33,105 nucleotides of DNA from an uncultured Clostridia bacterium (lineage in GTDB: Bacteria; Bacillota; Clostridia; Oscillospirales; Ruminococcaceae), in NCBI GenBank assembly GCA_947631265.1, contig CANRKQ010000007.1, positions 1-33,105 on the forward strand, given 5' to 3'. Of the stretch, positions 1 through 9,038 are shown in pieces. The notes under the pieces were generated by a model. The model saw nothing but the letters and a program-made list of their open reading frames with translations. It did not search any database and was not told the origin of the DNA. A program made the translations under genes and the position numbers. The stretch's first letter is position 1. Every line of letters begins with the position of its first letter.

Positions 1-1026
1 ACAGGCTCTGACGGTAAATCGACCACGACCACGCTTGTATCTGAATTTTTCAAAGCAGACGGTAAAACTGTTCATTTCGGCGGAAATATAGGCAAGCCGC
101 TTTTGTACGATATAGAAAATATCAAGGATACCGATGTTGCGGTTATTGAGCTTTCAAGCTTTCAGCTTATTTCCATGAGAGAATCTCCATATGCTGCGGC
201 AATAACTAACATTTCACCTAATCATCTGAATGTTCACGGTACAATGGAGGAATATATCAAAGCAAAATGCAATATTCTTGCTCACCAGAACGCTTTTTCA
301 AAGACTGTGCTGAATATGGATAATGATGAAACAATGAAACTGTGCGATATGGTAAGAGGCAGGCTGTCATTATTCAGCAGAAGAGGCATTCCGGAATTCG
401 GAAGTTTTTTAGACGATGAAGGTAACCTCTGCTATAATGATCTCGGCAGGGTGACAAAGATAGTTCATATGAACGATATAAGAATTCCGGGAATCCATAA
501 TGTAGAAAACTTTCTTACGGCGATAGCTCTGACGTGGGGAGAGGTTTCTGTTGAGAGTATTGTAAAAACAGCAAAGGAGTTCGGCGGAGTTGAGCATAGA
601 ATAGAATTTGTAAGAGAGCTTGACGGAGTAAAATATTATAATGATTCTATAGCTACAAGTCCTACTCGAGTAATGGCGGGGCTAAACTCTTTTGATCAGA
701 AAATAATCGTGATTGCAGGGGGTTCAGATAAAGGCGTTCCGTTTGACGCACTTGCAAAACCGGTTAATGAAAAGGTCAAGGTATTGATTCTTATGGGTCA
801 GACGGCTGACAAGATAGAAAAGGCGGTTTGTAACTGCGAGGATTACAAAACAAGCGGTTTGAAGGTAATAAAGGTCAAGGATATGGAGCAAGCTGTTCAT
901 ACCGCAAGGGATAACGCAGTAAGGGGCGACATAGTTTCTCTCTCTCCTGCTTGCGCAAGCTTTGATATGTATCCTATGTTTGAAGTAAGAGGAAAGCATT
1001 TCAAGAGCATAGTAAACTCACTTTAA
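1..1026 (+). CDS. murD: UDP-N-acetylmuramoylalanine--D-glutamate ligase, 5'-truncated by window edge
   Basis: Frame 1 is open from base 1 and reads TGSDGKSTTTTLVSEFF (Mur ligase P-loop), then GGNIGKPL, SSFQL, SPNHLNVHGTMEEYIKAK, HRIEFV and NDSIATSPT, all typical of MurD. Confidence 0.93.
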   Translation, partial: TGSDGKSTTTTLVSEFFKADGKTVHFGGNIGKPLLYDIENIKDTDVAVIELSSFQLISMRESPYAAAITNISPNHLNVHGTMEEYIKAKCNILAHQNAFSKTVLNMDNDETMKLCDMVRGRLSLFSRRGIPEFGSFLDDEGNLCYNDLGRVTKIVHMNDIRIPGIHNVENFLTAIALTWGEVSVESIVKTAKEFGGVEHRIEFVRELDGVKYYNDSIATSPTRVMAGLNSFDQKIIVIAGGSDKGVPFDALAKPVNEKVKVLILMGQTADKIEKAVCNCEDYKTSGLKVIKVKDMEQAVHTARDNAVRGDIVSLSPACASFDMYPMFEVRGKHFKSIVNSL

Positions 1027-1048
1027 AATATTTATTAAGGAATTGTTT

Positions 1049-2098
1049 ATGGATAAAAAGCAACTAACTGAAATTTTATTTAAGCTTACCAATCAAAACG
1101 GAGTATCAGGTGATGAGTATTGCGCATCTCAAACAGCGGCGTCTATGCTCAAAAAGTATACGTCTGATGTGACTGTTGACGATTTCGGCAATGTCATTGC
1201 AAATATCGGAAAGCGTGAAGAGGGAAAGCCTCATATTATGCTTGACGCCCATATAGACGAGATAGGTTTCATCGTAACATACATTACTAACGAGGGCTTT
1301 TTGAAAATATCAAACTGCGGCGGAATTGACAGGCGTTTGCTTTTGGCTCAGCAGGTTGAGATTTTGTGTGCGGGAGGACAGAGAGTTTTCGGCGTTATAA
1401 CGTCAACGCCGCCTCATCTGGAAACTGACGATAAAAAAGCTTTGAAACTTGAAGATATCTTTGTAGATACGGGAATGACAAAGGCTGAAGCCGAGAATAT
1501 TATTTCTCTAGGCGACAGGGTCATCATATCGAATAAACCGTGTGTGCTTTTGGGAGATAGGGTAACATCAAAATGTCTTGACGACAGAGCAGGAGTTGCC
1601 GCACTTATTCTGGCTATTGATTTGTTAAATGATAAGCTTGACGGACTTGGCTGTTCGCTATCGGTGGTATTTTCGTCACAGGAGGAAACAGGCGAGAGAG
1701 GAGCTAAAACCTCAGCTTATAAGGTAAATCCGGATATGGCGATAGCTGTAGATGTTTCTTTTGCCAAGTCTGAGGGAGAGTCTAAATACAAATGCGGTAA
1801 GATGGGAAAAGGTCCTATGATCGGATTTTCTCCGTCGCTTTCAAAAGCTATGTCAAACAGACTTTGTCAAATTGCAAAGGCTGAGGGTATACCGTATCAG
1901 ATCGAGGTAATGGGAGGAACGACAGGCACAAATGCCGACGCTATAGGCGTTACAAGAGGCGGAGTAAAGACTGCGACCGTTTCTATACCGCTTAAATATA
2001 TGCATACCCCTGTTGAGGTAATTTCAATGTCGGATCTGATAAGCTCTGCACTTCTTATTGCGGAGTTTTTGAGAAACGGGGTGGAAGATGATGTTTGA
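1049..2098 (+). CDS. M42 family metallopeptidase (glutamyl aminopeptidase/endoglucanase-like)
   Basis: ORF 1043..2098. ATG at 1049 follows a TAAGGA RBS; the track start at 1043 is TTG. Metal-site motifs: AHIDEIGF, CLDDRAG, SQEETGERGA, YMHTP. Confidence 0.88.
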   Translation: MDKKQLTEILFKLTNQNGVSGDEYCASQTAASMLKKYTSDVTVDDFGNVIANIGKREEGKPHIMLDAHIDEIGFIVTYITNEGFLKISNCGGIDRRLLLAQQVEILCAGGQRVFGVITSTPPHLETDDKKALKLEDIFVDTGMTKAEAENIISLGDRVIISNKPCVLLGDRVTSKCLDDRAGVAALILAIDLLNDKLDGLGCSLSVVFSSQEETGERGAKTSAYKVNPDMAIAVDVSFAKSEGESKYKCGKMGKGPMIGFSPSLSKAMSNRLCQIAKAEGIPYQIEVMGGTTGTNADAIGVTRGGVKTATVSIPLKYMHTPVEVISMSDLISSALLIAEFLRNGVEDDV

Positions 2099-3113
2099 GA
2101 AATTACGTGACCTTTGCCTTATCAACGGAATATCTGGAGATGAGGACAAGGTAAGGGACTATATAGTTTCGCAAATTTCAGATAAGTGCGAGTATAGGGT
2201 AGATAATCTGGGTAATGTTATTGCGCTTAAAAAGGGCAGGAAAACGCCTCTCAATAAAGTGCTTTTATCTGCGCATATTGACGAGGTCGGTATGGTAGTT
2301 AAATATATTAACGACGACGGAAGTTTAATGGTGGACAGTGTGGGAGGTATTGATCCCAGAGTTGTTTTCGGACGGCAGGTTACTGTAGGCAGGAATAATA
2401 TTGACGGAGTCATAGGAGGCGTTGCTGTTCATAACCTTTCAAAAGAAGAAAGAGAAAAGGCTGTTACATTTGATAAGCTTACTATAGATATAGGTGCAGA
2501 GAGCCGTGATGAAACAGAAAAGTTGGTATCGTTAGGCGACAGCGTTTACTTTAAATTCGACTATGTTGAGTTAAGCGGCGGTTTTATAAAATCAAAGGCG
2601 ATTGACGACAGGTTCGGCTGTGCGCTAATGCTTGAGCTAATTGAAAGCGAGCTTGAGTATGACACTTACTTCACCTTTGTTGTTCAGGAGGAGATAGGCG
2701 CTCGGGGTGCAGCGGCTGCATCATATACTGTAAACCCCGACTATGCGATCGTTATTGAGGCTACAACGGCGGCGGATATTCCTCTCTCAGAGGGAGAAAA
2801 GTCTGTGTGCAGATGCAAAGACGGTCCTGTTGTATCCTTTATGGACAAATCAACTATATATAATAAAGAGCTTTATAATTTGGCTTTCGATACGGCGCAG
2901 GAGAACAATATACCCTGTCAGACTAAAACAATGATAGCCGGTGGAAACGACGCAGGCGCTATTCATATATCACGCGGAGGAGTGAAAACATTGTCTGTTT
3001 CTGTTCCGTGCAGGTATATACATTCGCCGTCTTGCGTTGCCAATAAAGAGGATATGGTAAATTCGCTTAAGCTTGTAAGGCTTATTGCAGATAAGCTTTA
3101 CAACAGACAGTGA
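2088..3113 (+). CDS. M42 family metallopeptidase, second tandem copy
   Basis: Start overlaps the end of the preceding M42 gene. Motifs AHIDEVGMV, AIDDRFG, VVQEEIGARGA, YIHSP. Confidence 0.88.
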   Translation: MMFEKLRDLCLINGISGDEDKVRDYIVSQISDKCEYRVDNLGNVIALKKGRKTPLNKVLLSAHIDEVGMVVKYINDDGSLMVDSVGGIDPRVVFGRQVTVGRNNIDGVIGGVAVHNLSKEEREKAVTFDKLTIDIGAESRDETEKLVSLGDSVYFKFDYVELSGGFIKSKAIDDRFGCALMLELIESELEYDTYFTFVVQEEIGARGAAAASYTVNPDYAIVIEATTAADIPLSEGEKSVCRCKDGPVVSFMDKSTIYNKELYNLAFDTAQENNIPCQTKTMIAGGNDAGAIHISRGGVKTLSVSVPCRYIHSPSCVANKEDMVNSLKLVRLIADKLYNRQ

Positions 3114-3170
3114 ATTTAAGCTATAAAGCAAACTAAAACGGAGGAAGGCTCATTTGGGGCGAAGTCATAA

Positions 3171-3956
3171 ATGATAACAGAGACTCACGAAATAACCGAA
3201 AGCTTACTGAATACTCTTGAGAAAAATCACTATACAAGACGTATAAAATCGCACTTTACGGCATACGGCGTAAGCTATGATTTTTGCAGGTATTACTTTA
3301 TCCGTGAAGATGAGAGATCCGATAACGACGGTATGGTGTCAATTTTCAATGCGTCTATGGTAGTTTCTGTTTTTGAAAACCATACTCTCTCTGATAATGA
3401 AATTTCCGAGCTTGCAACGCTTATTTTTATGACAAAGCCGGTTACTGTCGAACTCAGTCCTGACGGCTCAAAAAGGTTGAGCCGTCTTATAGGTGACGAT
3501 TATAACGTCTTTGACAGAACAATGTTTGAGTTTGTATGCAAAAATCATATTCCAAAGCTCGATGTAAATGAAACACCCAGGCTTGATGATGTTTATGATA
3601 TTTTATCAACAAGCTTTCCCGCGGTAAAGAACTCTTATTCGCTGTGGCTTACGGATACGTCGCACAGAGTCAGAAAAGGGCTTTCGCAGAGCTTTACGCT
3701 TAAAAACTGTTCTTCTGCGACTATACAGTATATTATCGACGGTATTGCTTTTGTAGGTCATGTTGCGACTATACCTCAAGAACGCGGAAAGCATCACGCA
3801 AGAGAGCTTTTATATTGGCTGGGGGAAAGACTGAATGACGACGGATTTTCTGTTCAGCTTTTTGCAAGGAGCTACAATGTAAGCTATTATACAGAAATAG
3901 GCTTTGTTCCGATATATGATGATATTGTGCTTGAAAGGAAAAACTTAGATGGATAA
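3171..3956 (+). CDS. GNAT-like N-acetyltransferase domain protein
   Basis: 261-aa ORF. The C-terminal half reads VGHVATIPQERGKHHARELLYWLGERL...YNVSYYTEIGFVPIYDDIVLERK, resembling the GNAT acetyl-CoA loop and C-terminal strand. Confidence 0.6.
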   Translation: MITETHEITESLLNTLEKNHYTRRIKSHFTAYGVSYDFCRYYFIREDERSDNDGMVSIFNASMVVSVFENHTLSDNEISELATLIFMTKPVTVELSPDGSKRLSRLIGDDYNVFDRTMFEFVCKNHIPKLDVNETPRLDDVYDILSTSFPAVKNSYSLWLTDTSHRVRKGLSQSFTLKNCSSATIQYIIDGIAFVGHVATIPQERGKHHARELLYWLGERLNDDGFSVQLFARSYNVSYYTEIGFVPIYDDIVLERKNLDG

Positions 3957-5223
3957 TTCTTTATTTGATATAGACAAAAGGCTTTTAAAGCTGGCTGATG
4001 AGGCTGAAAATGAGTGCAGAGAGATTTTTTCAGAATTCAATAATATTGCCGATTATAACGGTCAGAAGGTTTTAAAGGCATTTATAGACAACCGTGTATC
4101 GGAAAGCTGTTTAAAGGGTACGACCGGCTACGGCTACGGAGATGAAGGCAGAGACACTATAGACAGGGTTTTCGCCCAAGCGTTCGGAGGAGAAGACGCT
4201 TTAGTGCGTCACACATTTATTAACGGAACTCATGCGATCTCTACGGCTTTGTTTGGGGTTCTGAGAGCAGGGGATAAAATGGTTTCCGTAACGGGAAAGC
4301 CATACGATACTTTAGAAGGGGTAATCGGCATTAGAAATGCTAAGAGCAGCGGTTCGCTTGCTGATTTCGGGGTGATATATGAACAGGTCGATCTGCTTGC
4401 AGACGGGGTTCCCGACTTTGATGGGATTGCAGAAAAGGCTAAGACTGCAAAGGTGGTTTATATACAGCGTTCGAGAGGATATTCACTGCGACCGTCGCTA
4501 TGCATTGATACAATTGAAAAGATAGTAAGTGCTGTAAAAGCTGTAAATGCAAATGCCATAGTAATGGTGGATAACTGCTACGGCGAGTTTGTGGAAAAGC
4601 GAGAGCCGCTTGACATAGGAGCGGATTTGATAATAGGCTCTTTGATCAAAAATCCGGGCGGTGGGATATCTTCGACGGGAGGATATATTGCGGGAAAGGC
4701 AGAGCTGGTGGAGAAGTGCGCCGACAGGCTTACCTGCATTGGAATGGGAAAAGAGGCAGGCTGTTCGCTTAATCAGAACAGAGAGATCCTGCTTGGATTT
4801 TTTATGGCTCCGCAGGTTGTTGAGTCTGCGCTTAAAACATCGGAATTCGCTTGCAGGTTTTATGAAAAGCTGGGGTTTGAAACCTTTCCTAAACATAACG
4901 AAAAGCGTACTGATATTATATCTTCAATTCTGCTGGGCAGCGAGGAAAAGCTAAATGCGTTTTGTCAGGGAATACAAAAGGGTTCTCCTGTAGACAGCTT
5001 TGCCTCTCTTGAGGCGTGGGATATGCCCGGCTATGACAGCAAGGTTATAATGGCGGCAGGTGCTTTTACGATGGGGGCGTCTATAGAGCTTTCTGCTGAC
5101 GCGCCTGTTAGGAAGCCGTTTGCGGCATGGCTTCAGGGAGGGCTCACATATCCTTCGGGAAAGCTGGGCGTGATACTTTCTGCGGTGGAAATGCTGAATA
5201 AAGGCTTTATAAATTTTGATTGA
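3949..5223 (+). CDS. Methionine gamma-lyase family / 'aluminum resistance' family PLP-dependent protein
   Basis: 424 aa with GTTGYGYGDEGRDTIDRVFAQAFGGEDALVR, VVYIQRSRGYSLRPSL, MVDNCYGEFVE, GSLIKNPGGGISSTGGYIAG (PLP lysine region). Start overlaps the previous stop. Confidence 0.85.
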   Translation: MDNSLFDIDKRLLKLADEAENECREIFSEFNNIADYNGQKVLKAFIDNRVSESCLKGTTGYGYGDEGRDTIDRVFAQAFGGEDALVRHTFINGTHAISTALFGVLRAGDKMVSVTGKPYDTLEGVIGIRNAKSSGSLADFGVIYEQVDLLADGVPDFDGIAEKAKTAKVVYIQRSRGYSLRPSLCIDTIEKIVSAVKAVNANAIVMVDNCYGEFVEKREPLDIGADLIIGSLIKNPGGGISSTGGYIAGKAELVEKCADRLTCIGMGKEAGCSLNQNREILLGFFMAPQVVESALKTSEFACRFYEKLGFETFPKHNEKRTDIISSILLGSEEKLNAFCQGIQKGSPVDSFASLEAWDMPGYDSKVIMAAGAFTMGASIELSADAPVRKPFAAWLQGGLTYPSGKLGVILSAVEMLNKGFINFD

Positions 5224-5283
5224 CGGAACTGTCAGCTTTATGTAAAAATTGAAGTATATAAGGTTCAAAAGGATGGTTGATTT

Positions 5284-6243
5284 ATGAGTGAAGTTTACAC
5301 AGTTGCTTTAAAGTATATTATTGACGAGTTTAATTTGGAGATAATAAGTGCTCCCGATAATTTAGACGAAATTCTCATTTCGGATAATGACCTGAACAGA
5401 CCGGGACTTCAGCTCAAAGGATTTTATGAATATTTCAACTCAGAGCGTATACAGGTCTGCGGAAATATGGAATTTGCTTTTCTGGGGTCGATAACCTCCG
5501 GGGAGAGGAAAAAAACTATAAGCAGGCTTTTTGAAACAAAAATTCCTGCGCTTGTTGTTGCAAGAGGACACGCAATTTTTCCCGAAGTCATTGAGGCGGC
5601 AAAGGAGTATAATATTCCCCTGTTAAGGACTGAGGACAGCACAACAAGCTTTATCGCTGCGCTGATAGGATTTTTAAATCTTCATCTTGCGCCTAGAATT
5701 ACCCGTCACGGGGTACTGATAGAGGTTTACGGCGAAGGAATACTTATCGTTGGAGAAAGCGGAGTGGGAAAGAGCGAAACGGCTGTTGAGCTTGTTAAGA
5801 GAGGTCACAGGCTTGTTGCTGATGACGCCGTTGAAATCAGAAAGGTATCAAATAAGAGCCTAGTCGGCTCATCGCCTGACAATATAAGACACTTTTTAGA
5901 GCTGCGCGGCGTGGGAATTATCAATACCAGACGCTTGTTCGGAATGGGTGCTGTTAAGGTTACAGAAAAAATTGATTTAGTTGTAGAACTTGAGGCATGG
6001 GATTCATCAAAGGTGTACGACCGTATGGGTGTCGATAACGAATATACAACCATTTTCGGAATAAAGATACCGAGTCTTACTATTCCCATCAAGCCGGGAA
6101 GAAACCTAGCTATTATTTTAGAGGTAGCCGCTATGAACAATCGTCAGAAAAAGATGGGTTACAACGCTGCTCAGGAGCTTTTGGACAATCTCGGCTTAGA
6201 GGTTGACAAAAAGGATACAGTTAAAAGCTGGGATGCATTTTAA
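5284..6243 (+). CDS. hprK: HPr kinase/phosphorylase
   Basis: 319 aa. Walker A GESGVGKSETAVELVKRGHRLVADDAVEI and ELRGVGIINTRRLFG signature. Confidence 0.95.
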   Translation: MSEVYTVALKYIIDEFNLEIISAPDNLDEILISDNDLNRPGLQLKGFYEYFNSERIQVCGNMEFAFLGSITSGERKKTISRLFETKIPALVVARGHAIFPEVIEAAKEYNIPLLRTEDSTTSFIAALIGFLNLHLAPRITRHGVLIEVYGEGILIVGESGVGKSETAVELVKRGHRLVADDAVEIRKVSNKSLVGSSPDNIRHFLELRGVGIINTRRLFGMGAVKVTEKIDLVVELEAWDSSKVYDRMGVDNEYTTIFGIKIPSLTIPIKPGRNLAIILEVAAMNNRQKKMGYNAAQELLDNLGLEVDKKDTVKSWDAF

Positions 6244-6316
6244 AGTAAATAAAGCGTTATTAATAAGTTAAATTACAAATAAATCAAAACAGAAAGCATA
6301 TAGAGGATACAGATAG

Positions 6317-7039
6317 ATGAAATACGAGGCAGACCTGCACACACATACTTTGGCGTCTACGCACGCATATTCCACAATAATAGAAAACTGCAAAGCAGCG
6401 TCGGAAAAAGGCATAAAGGCAATAGCAATGACAGATCATGCGCCTATGGAACCTGATTCTCCGCATATATGGCATATTGAAAATCTTGATGTACTGCCTG
6501 CAAAAATAGAGGGAGTAAGAGTTTTAAAGGGTGTAGAGGCTAATATCTGCAATTCAGAGGGAAAGCTGGATATTAGCGAACGCGTATTAAGCAGGCTCGA
6601 GTGGGTCGTAGCGTCTTTACACGCTCCGGTATTTTGGCCCGGCAGTTCTGACGAGCTTTATGATACTTATAAAAAGGTATGCCAGAATATTCATGTTGAT
6701 CTGATAGGACACCCGACCACAGGAGACATTGATTATGATGCAGATAAGCTTGTAAAGCTGTTCAAGGAATATGGCAAGCTGGTTGAATTGAACGAGGCGT
6801 CATTTGCATCGGGAAGGACAAAGAAAAATAAGCTTGTTGACCTTATAACGGCTTGTAAAAAGTATGAAATACCAGTTGCGGTAGATTCCGACGCACACTT
6901 TTGCTATCGGATAGGCGATGTTAACAACATAGCAAGGCTGCTTAACGATATGGAATTTCCGAGCGAGCTTATTGTGAACAATGATTTTGAAAAGTTAAAA
7001 GAAGGATTACTTAAAAAACGGCCTTGGATCGAGCTATAA
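6317..7039 (+). CDS. PHP domain phosphatase (YcdX-like)
   Basis: DLHTHTLASTHAYSTI, AMTDHAP, GVEANI, GHPTTGD and DSDAHF metal-ligand motifs. Confidence 0.85.
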   Translation: MKYEADLHTHTLASTHAYSTIIENCKAASEKGIKAIAMTDHAPMEPDSPHIWHIENLDVLPAKIEGVRVLKGVEANICNSEGKLDISERVLSRLEWVVASLHAPVFWPGSSDELYDTYKKVCQNIHVDLIGHPTTGDIDYDADKLVKLFKEYGKLVELNEASFASGRTKKNKLVDLITACKKYEIPVAVDSDAHFCYRIGDVNNIARLLNDMEFPSELIVNNDFEKLKEGLLKKRPWIEL

Positions 7040-7061
7040 AATTTAGTATGGGGGATAGCTT

Positions 7062-7997
7062 ATGGTAGAAGATTCTGTTTTATCAAAAATAATACATAAG
7101 GCAAATGAATACGGCTGCGAGGTTTTGCTTAATGAGCGTTTGAGTAATCACACGACCTTTAAAATCGGAGGTACTTGCAGGGCTTTTATTTCAGTAAACA
7201 GCGGCGAGTGCTTGAACGAGCTTTTAATGCTTGCCGATAATGAGGGTTATCCGTATTTTGTAATGGGAAAAGGCTCTAATTTGCTCTTTGACGATAAGGG
7301 CTTTAACGGAGTAGTGTTTCATTTAGGCTCTGATTTTTCAAATATCAGCCTGATTGATGACACGACAATAAAGGCTGAGGCAGGCTGTTCGCTTATAAAT
7401 GTGTGCAGATTTGCCTGTGAAAACGGGCTGGGTGGACTTGAGTTCGCATTTGGGATACCCGGTTCGGTAGGCGGAGCAGTATATATGAATGCCGGAGCTT
7501 ACGGCGGCGAGATCAAAGACGCTTTAGTTTCTGTCAAGGCAATTAATAAAGGAAAAATATCAGAGTTTGATGTAAGTGATATGGATTTATCCTATAGGCA
7601 CAGTATTTTTCAGGAGAATGATTATATTATAACCGAGGCTGTGTTTAAGCTGGTTAAAAAGGATAAGTCAGAGATCAAGGCTTTGATGGATGACTATTTA
7701 AACAGGAGAAAAAACAAGCAGCCTTTGGAATATCCAAACGGCGGCTCTACATTCAAGAGACCTGTGGGACAGTACGCAGGCAAGCTTATTGAGGAAAGCG
7801 GGCTTCGCGGTTTCAGCGTGGGAAACGCTGAGGTGTCGGATAAGCACTGCGGATTTGTTATAAACAAGGGCAGTGCCACGTTTGAAGATGTAACCGGTCT
7901 TATTAAGAAGGTTCAGGAAACAGTAAAAGAGAAAACAGGATATTTTTTAGAGTGCGAAGTGGAGATAGTAAGATATACTAATGACATAAATGAATGA
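7062..7997 (+). CDS. murB: UDP-N-acetylenolpyruvoylglucosamine reductase
   Basis: GKGSNLLFDDKGFNGVV, EFAFGIPGSVGGAVYMNAGAYGGEI, YRHSIFQ, PNGGSTFKRP. Confidence 0.95.
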   Translation: MVEDSVLSKIIHKANEYGCEVLLNERLSNHTTFKIGGTCRAFISVNSGECLNELLMLADNEGYPYFVMGKGSNLLFDDKGFNGVVFHLGSDFSNISLIDDTTIKAEAGCSLINVCRFACENGLGGLEFAFGIPGSVGGAVYMNAGAYGGEIKDALVSVKAINKGKISEFDVSDMDLSYRHSIFQENDYIITEAVFKLVKKDKSEIKALMDDYLNRRKNKQPLEYPNGGSTFKRPVGQYAGKLIEESGLRGFSVGNAEVSDKHCGFVINKGSATFEDVTGLIKKVQETVKEKTGYFLECEVEIVRYTNDINE

Positions 7998-8022
7998 CTG
8001 ATAAAAGAATGGAGGATCTGAA

Positions 8023-8892
8023 TTGAGCAATATGGAGTTTGTTATCGTAACAGGAGTATCAGGCTCCGGCAAATCAACCGTAGTAAATGTTCTTGAGGAT
8101 ATGGGATATTACTGTATTGACAATATGCCTCCTGAGCTGATACTCAAGTTTGCAGACATAACAACCGGTGCGAACGCAATTGAAAAGGTCGCTTTTGTAA
8201 CAGACATAAGAGGCGGAAATTTTTTCAATCATCTTTATGATACGATAAAGCAGATGCAGAAAGAGAATATGAATTTTAAGGTACTCTTTTTAGACGCAAG
8301 CGATGATATAATTATAAGACGCTATAAGGAAACAAGAAGAAAGCATCCTTTAGATGTTCAGATGAAGGGGAACATAGAAAAGGCTATTCAGGCAGAGCGG
8401 GATATGCTTGCGAATGTAAAGGGAATTTCTGATTATTTTATAGATTCTTCATTTTTGTCGGCAAATCAGCTTAGAGAAAAGGTTAAAAATATGTTTCTGG
8501 CAGACGACGATGAGTTTATGCAGATTGACATCACATCGTTTGGATTTAAGTACGGTCCGATGAGAGAGGCTGATCTTGTCTTTGACGTAAGATGTCTGCC
8601 CAATCCGTATTATGTTGATGAGCTACGTCCAAAAACCGGATTATGCACAGAGGTATCTGATTATGTTATGAAGTTTGAGCAATCTGTTAAGCTAAAAGCC
8701 AAGCTGGAGGATTTGATGGATTTTCTTATTCCATTGTATAAAAAAGAGGGAAAGAGCCAGCTTATTATTGCTTTCGGCTGTACGGGAGGAAAGCACAGGA
8801 GTGTTACCTTTGCGGAGAATATGATGAAGTACTTATCAGAAAAATATCACAAGGTAAGGATTTCGCACAGGGATATAAAAAAGTACACATAA
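8023..8892 (+). CDS. rapZ: RNase adapter protein RapZ / YvcJ-type nucleotide-binding protein
   Basis: FVIVTGVSGSGKSTVVNVLEDMGYYCIDNMPPELI, YKETRRKHPL, FGFKYGPMREADLVFDVRCLPNPYY, GCTGGKHRSV. TTG start after GGAGG; ATG 8032 is an alternative. Confidence 0.93.
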   Translation: MSNMEFVIVTGVSGSGKSTVVNVLEDMGYYCIDNMPPELILKFADITTGANAIEKVAFVTDIRGGNFFNHLYDTIKQMQKENMNFKVLFLDASDDIIIRRYKETRRKHPLDVQMKGNIEKAIQAERDMLANVKGISDYFIDSSFLSANQLREKVKNMFLADDDEFMQIDITSFGFKYGPMREADLVFDVRCLPNPYYVDELRPKTGLCTEVSDYVMKFEQSVKLKAKLEDLMDFLIPLYKKEGKSQLIIAFGCTGGKHRSVTFAENMMKYLSEKYHKVRISHRDIKKYT

Positions 8893-8937
8893 TACAGGGT
8901 AACAGAGACAAATTATCATGCACGCATTACGAGTCTT

Positions 8938-8968
8938 TGCCGAGAAGGGCATGGAGAAGGTTTCGGCA
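8938..8968 (+). other. Predicted stem-loop in the rapZ-whiA intergenic region
   Basis: TGCCGAGA (8938-8945) pairs with TTTCGGCA (8961-8968), 8 bp with one G.U. Confidence 0.5.
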
Positions 8969-8992
8969 TAGTTGAAGAAGGGTCGTAATTTG

Positions 8993-9037
8993 ATGAAAGG
9001 TATGTATGCCTTTGCGATGAAAAGGCACGGTGATTAA
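8993..9037 (+). CDS. Putative 14-codon upstream ORF/leader peptide (MKGMYAFAMKRHGD) ending 1 nt before the whiA ATG
   Basis: ATG at 8993 preceded by GAAGAAGGG; TAA at 9035-9037; whiA ATG at 9039. Too short for coding statistics. Confidence 0.25.
   Translation: MKGMYAFAMKRHGD
9007..9027 (+). promoter_or_regulatory. Perfect 7-bp hairpin just upstream of whiA
   Basis: TGCCTTT (9007-9013), loop GCGATGA, AAAGGCA (9021-9027). The 3' arm contains the only SD-like AAAGG near whiA. Confidence 0.5.
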
Positions 9038-9038
9038 T

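Noticed and set aside
4498-4896. 132-aa antisense ORF on -
   Set aside because: Lies wholly within the well-supported methionine gamma-lyase family CDS; no RBS and no recognisable domain.
6917-6929. TGTTAACAACA resembling a Rex half-site
   Set aside because: Inside the PHP phosphatase CDS, lacks the second correctly spaced half-site and has no nearby promoter.
8915-8970. 17-codon ORF (MHALRVFAEKGMEKVSA) in the rapZ-whiA gap, considered as an HPr or yvcK remnant
   Set aside because: No similarity to the HPr active-site region or YvcK motifs that I recognise, and no SD ahead of it; better explained by the hairpin sequence it overlaps.
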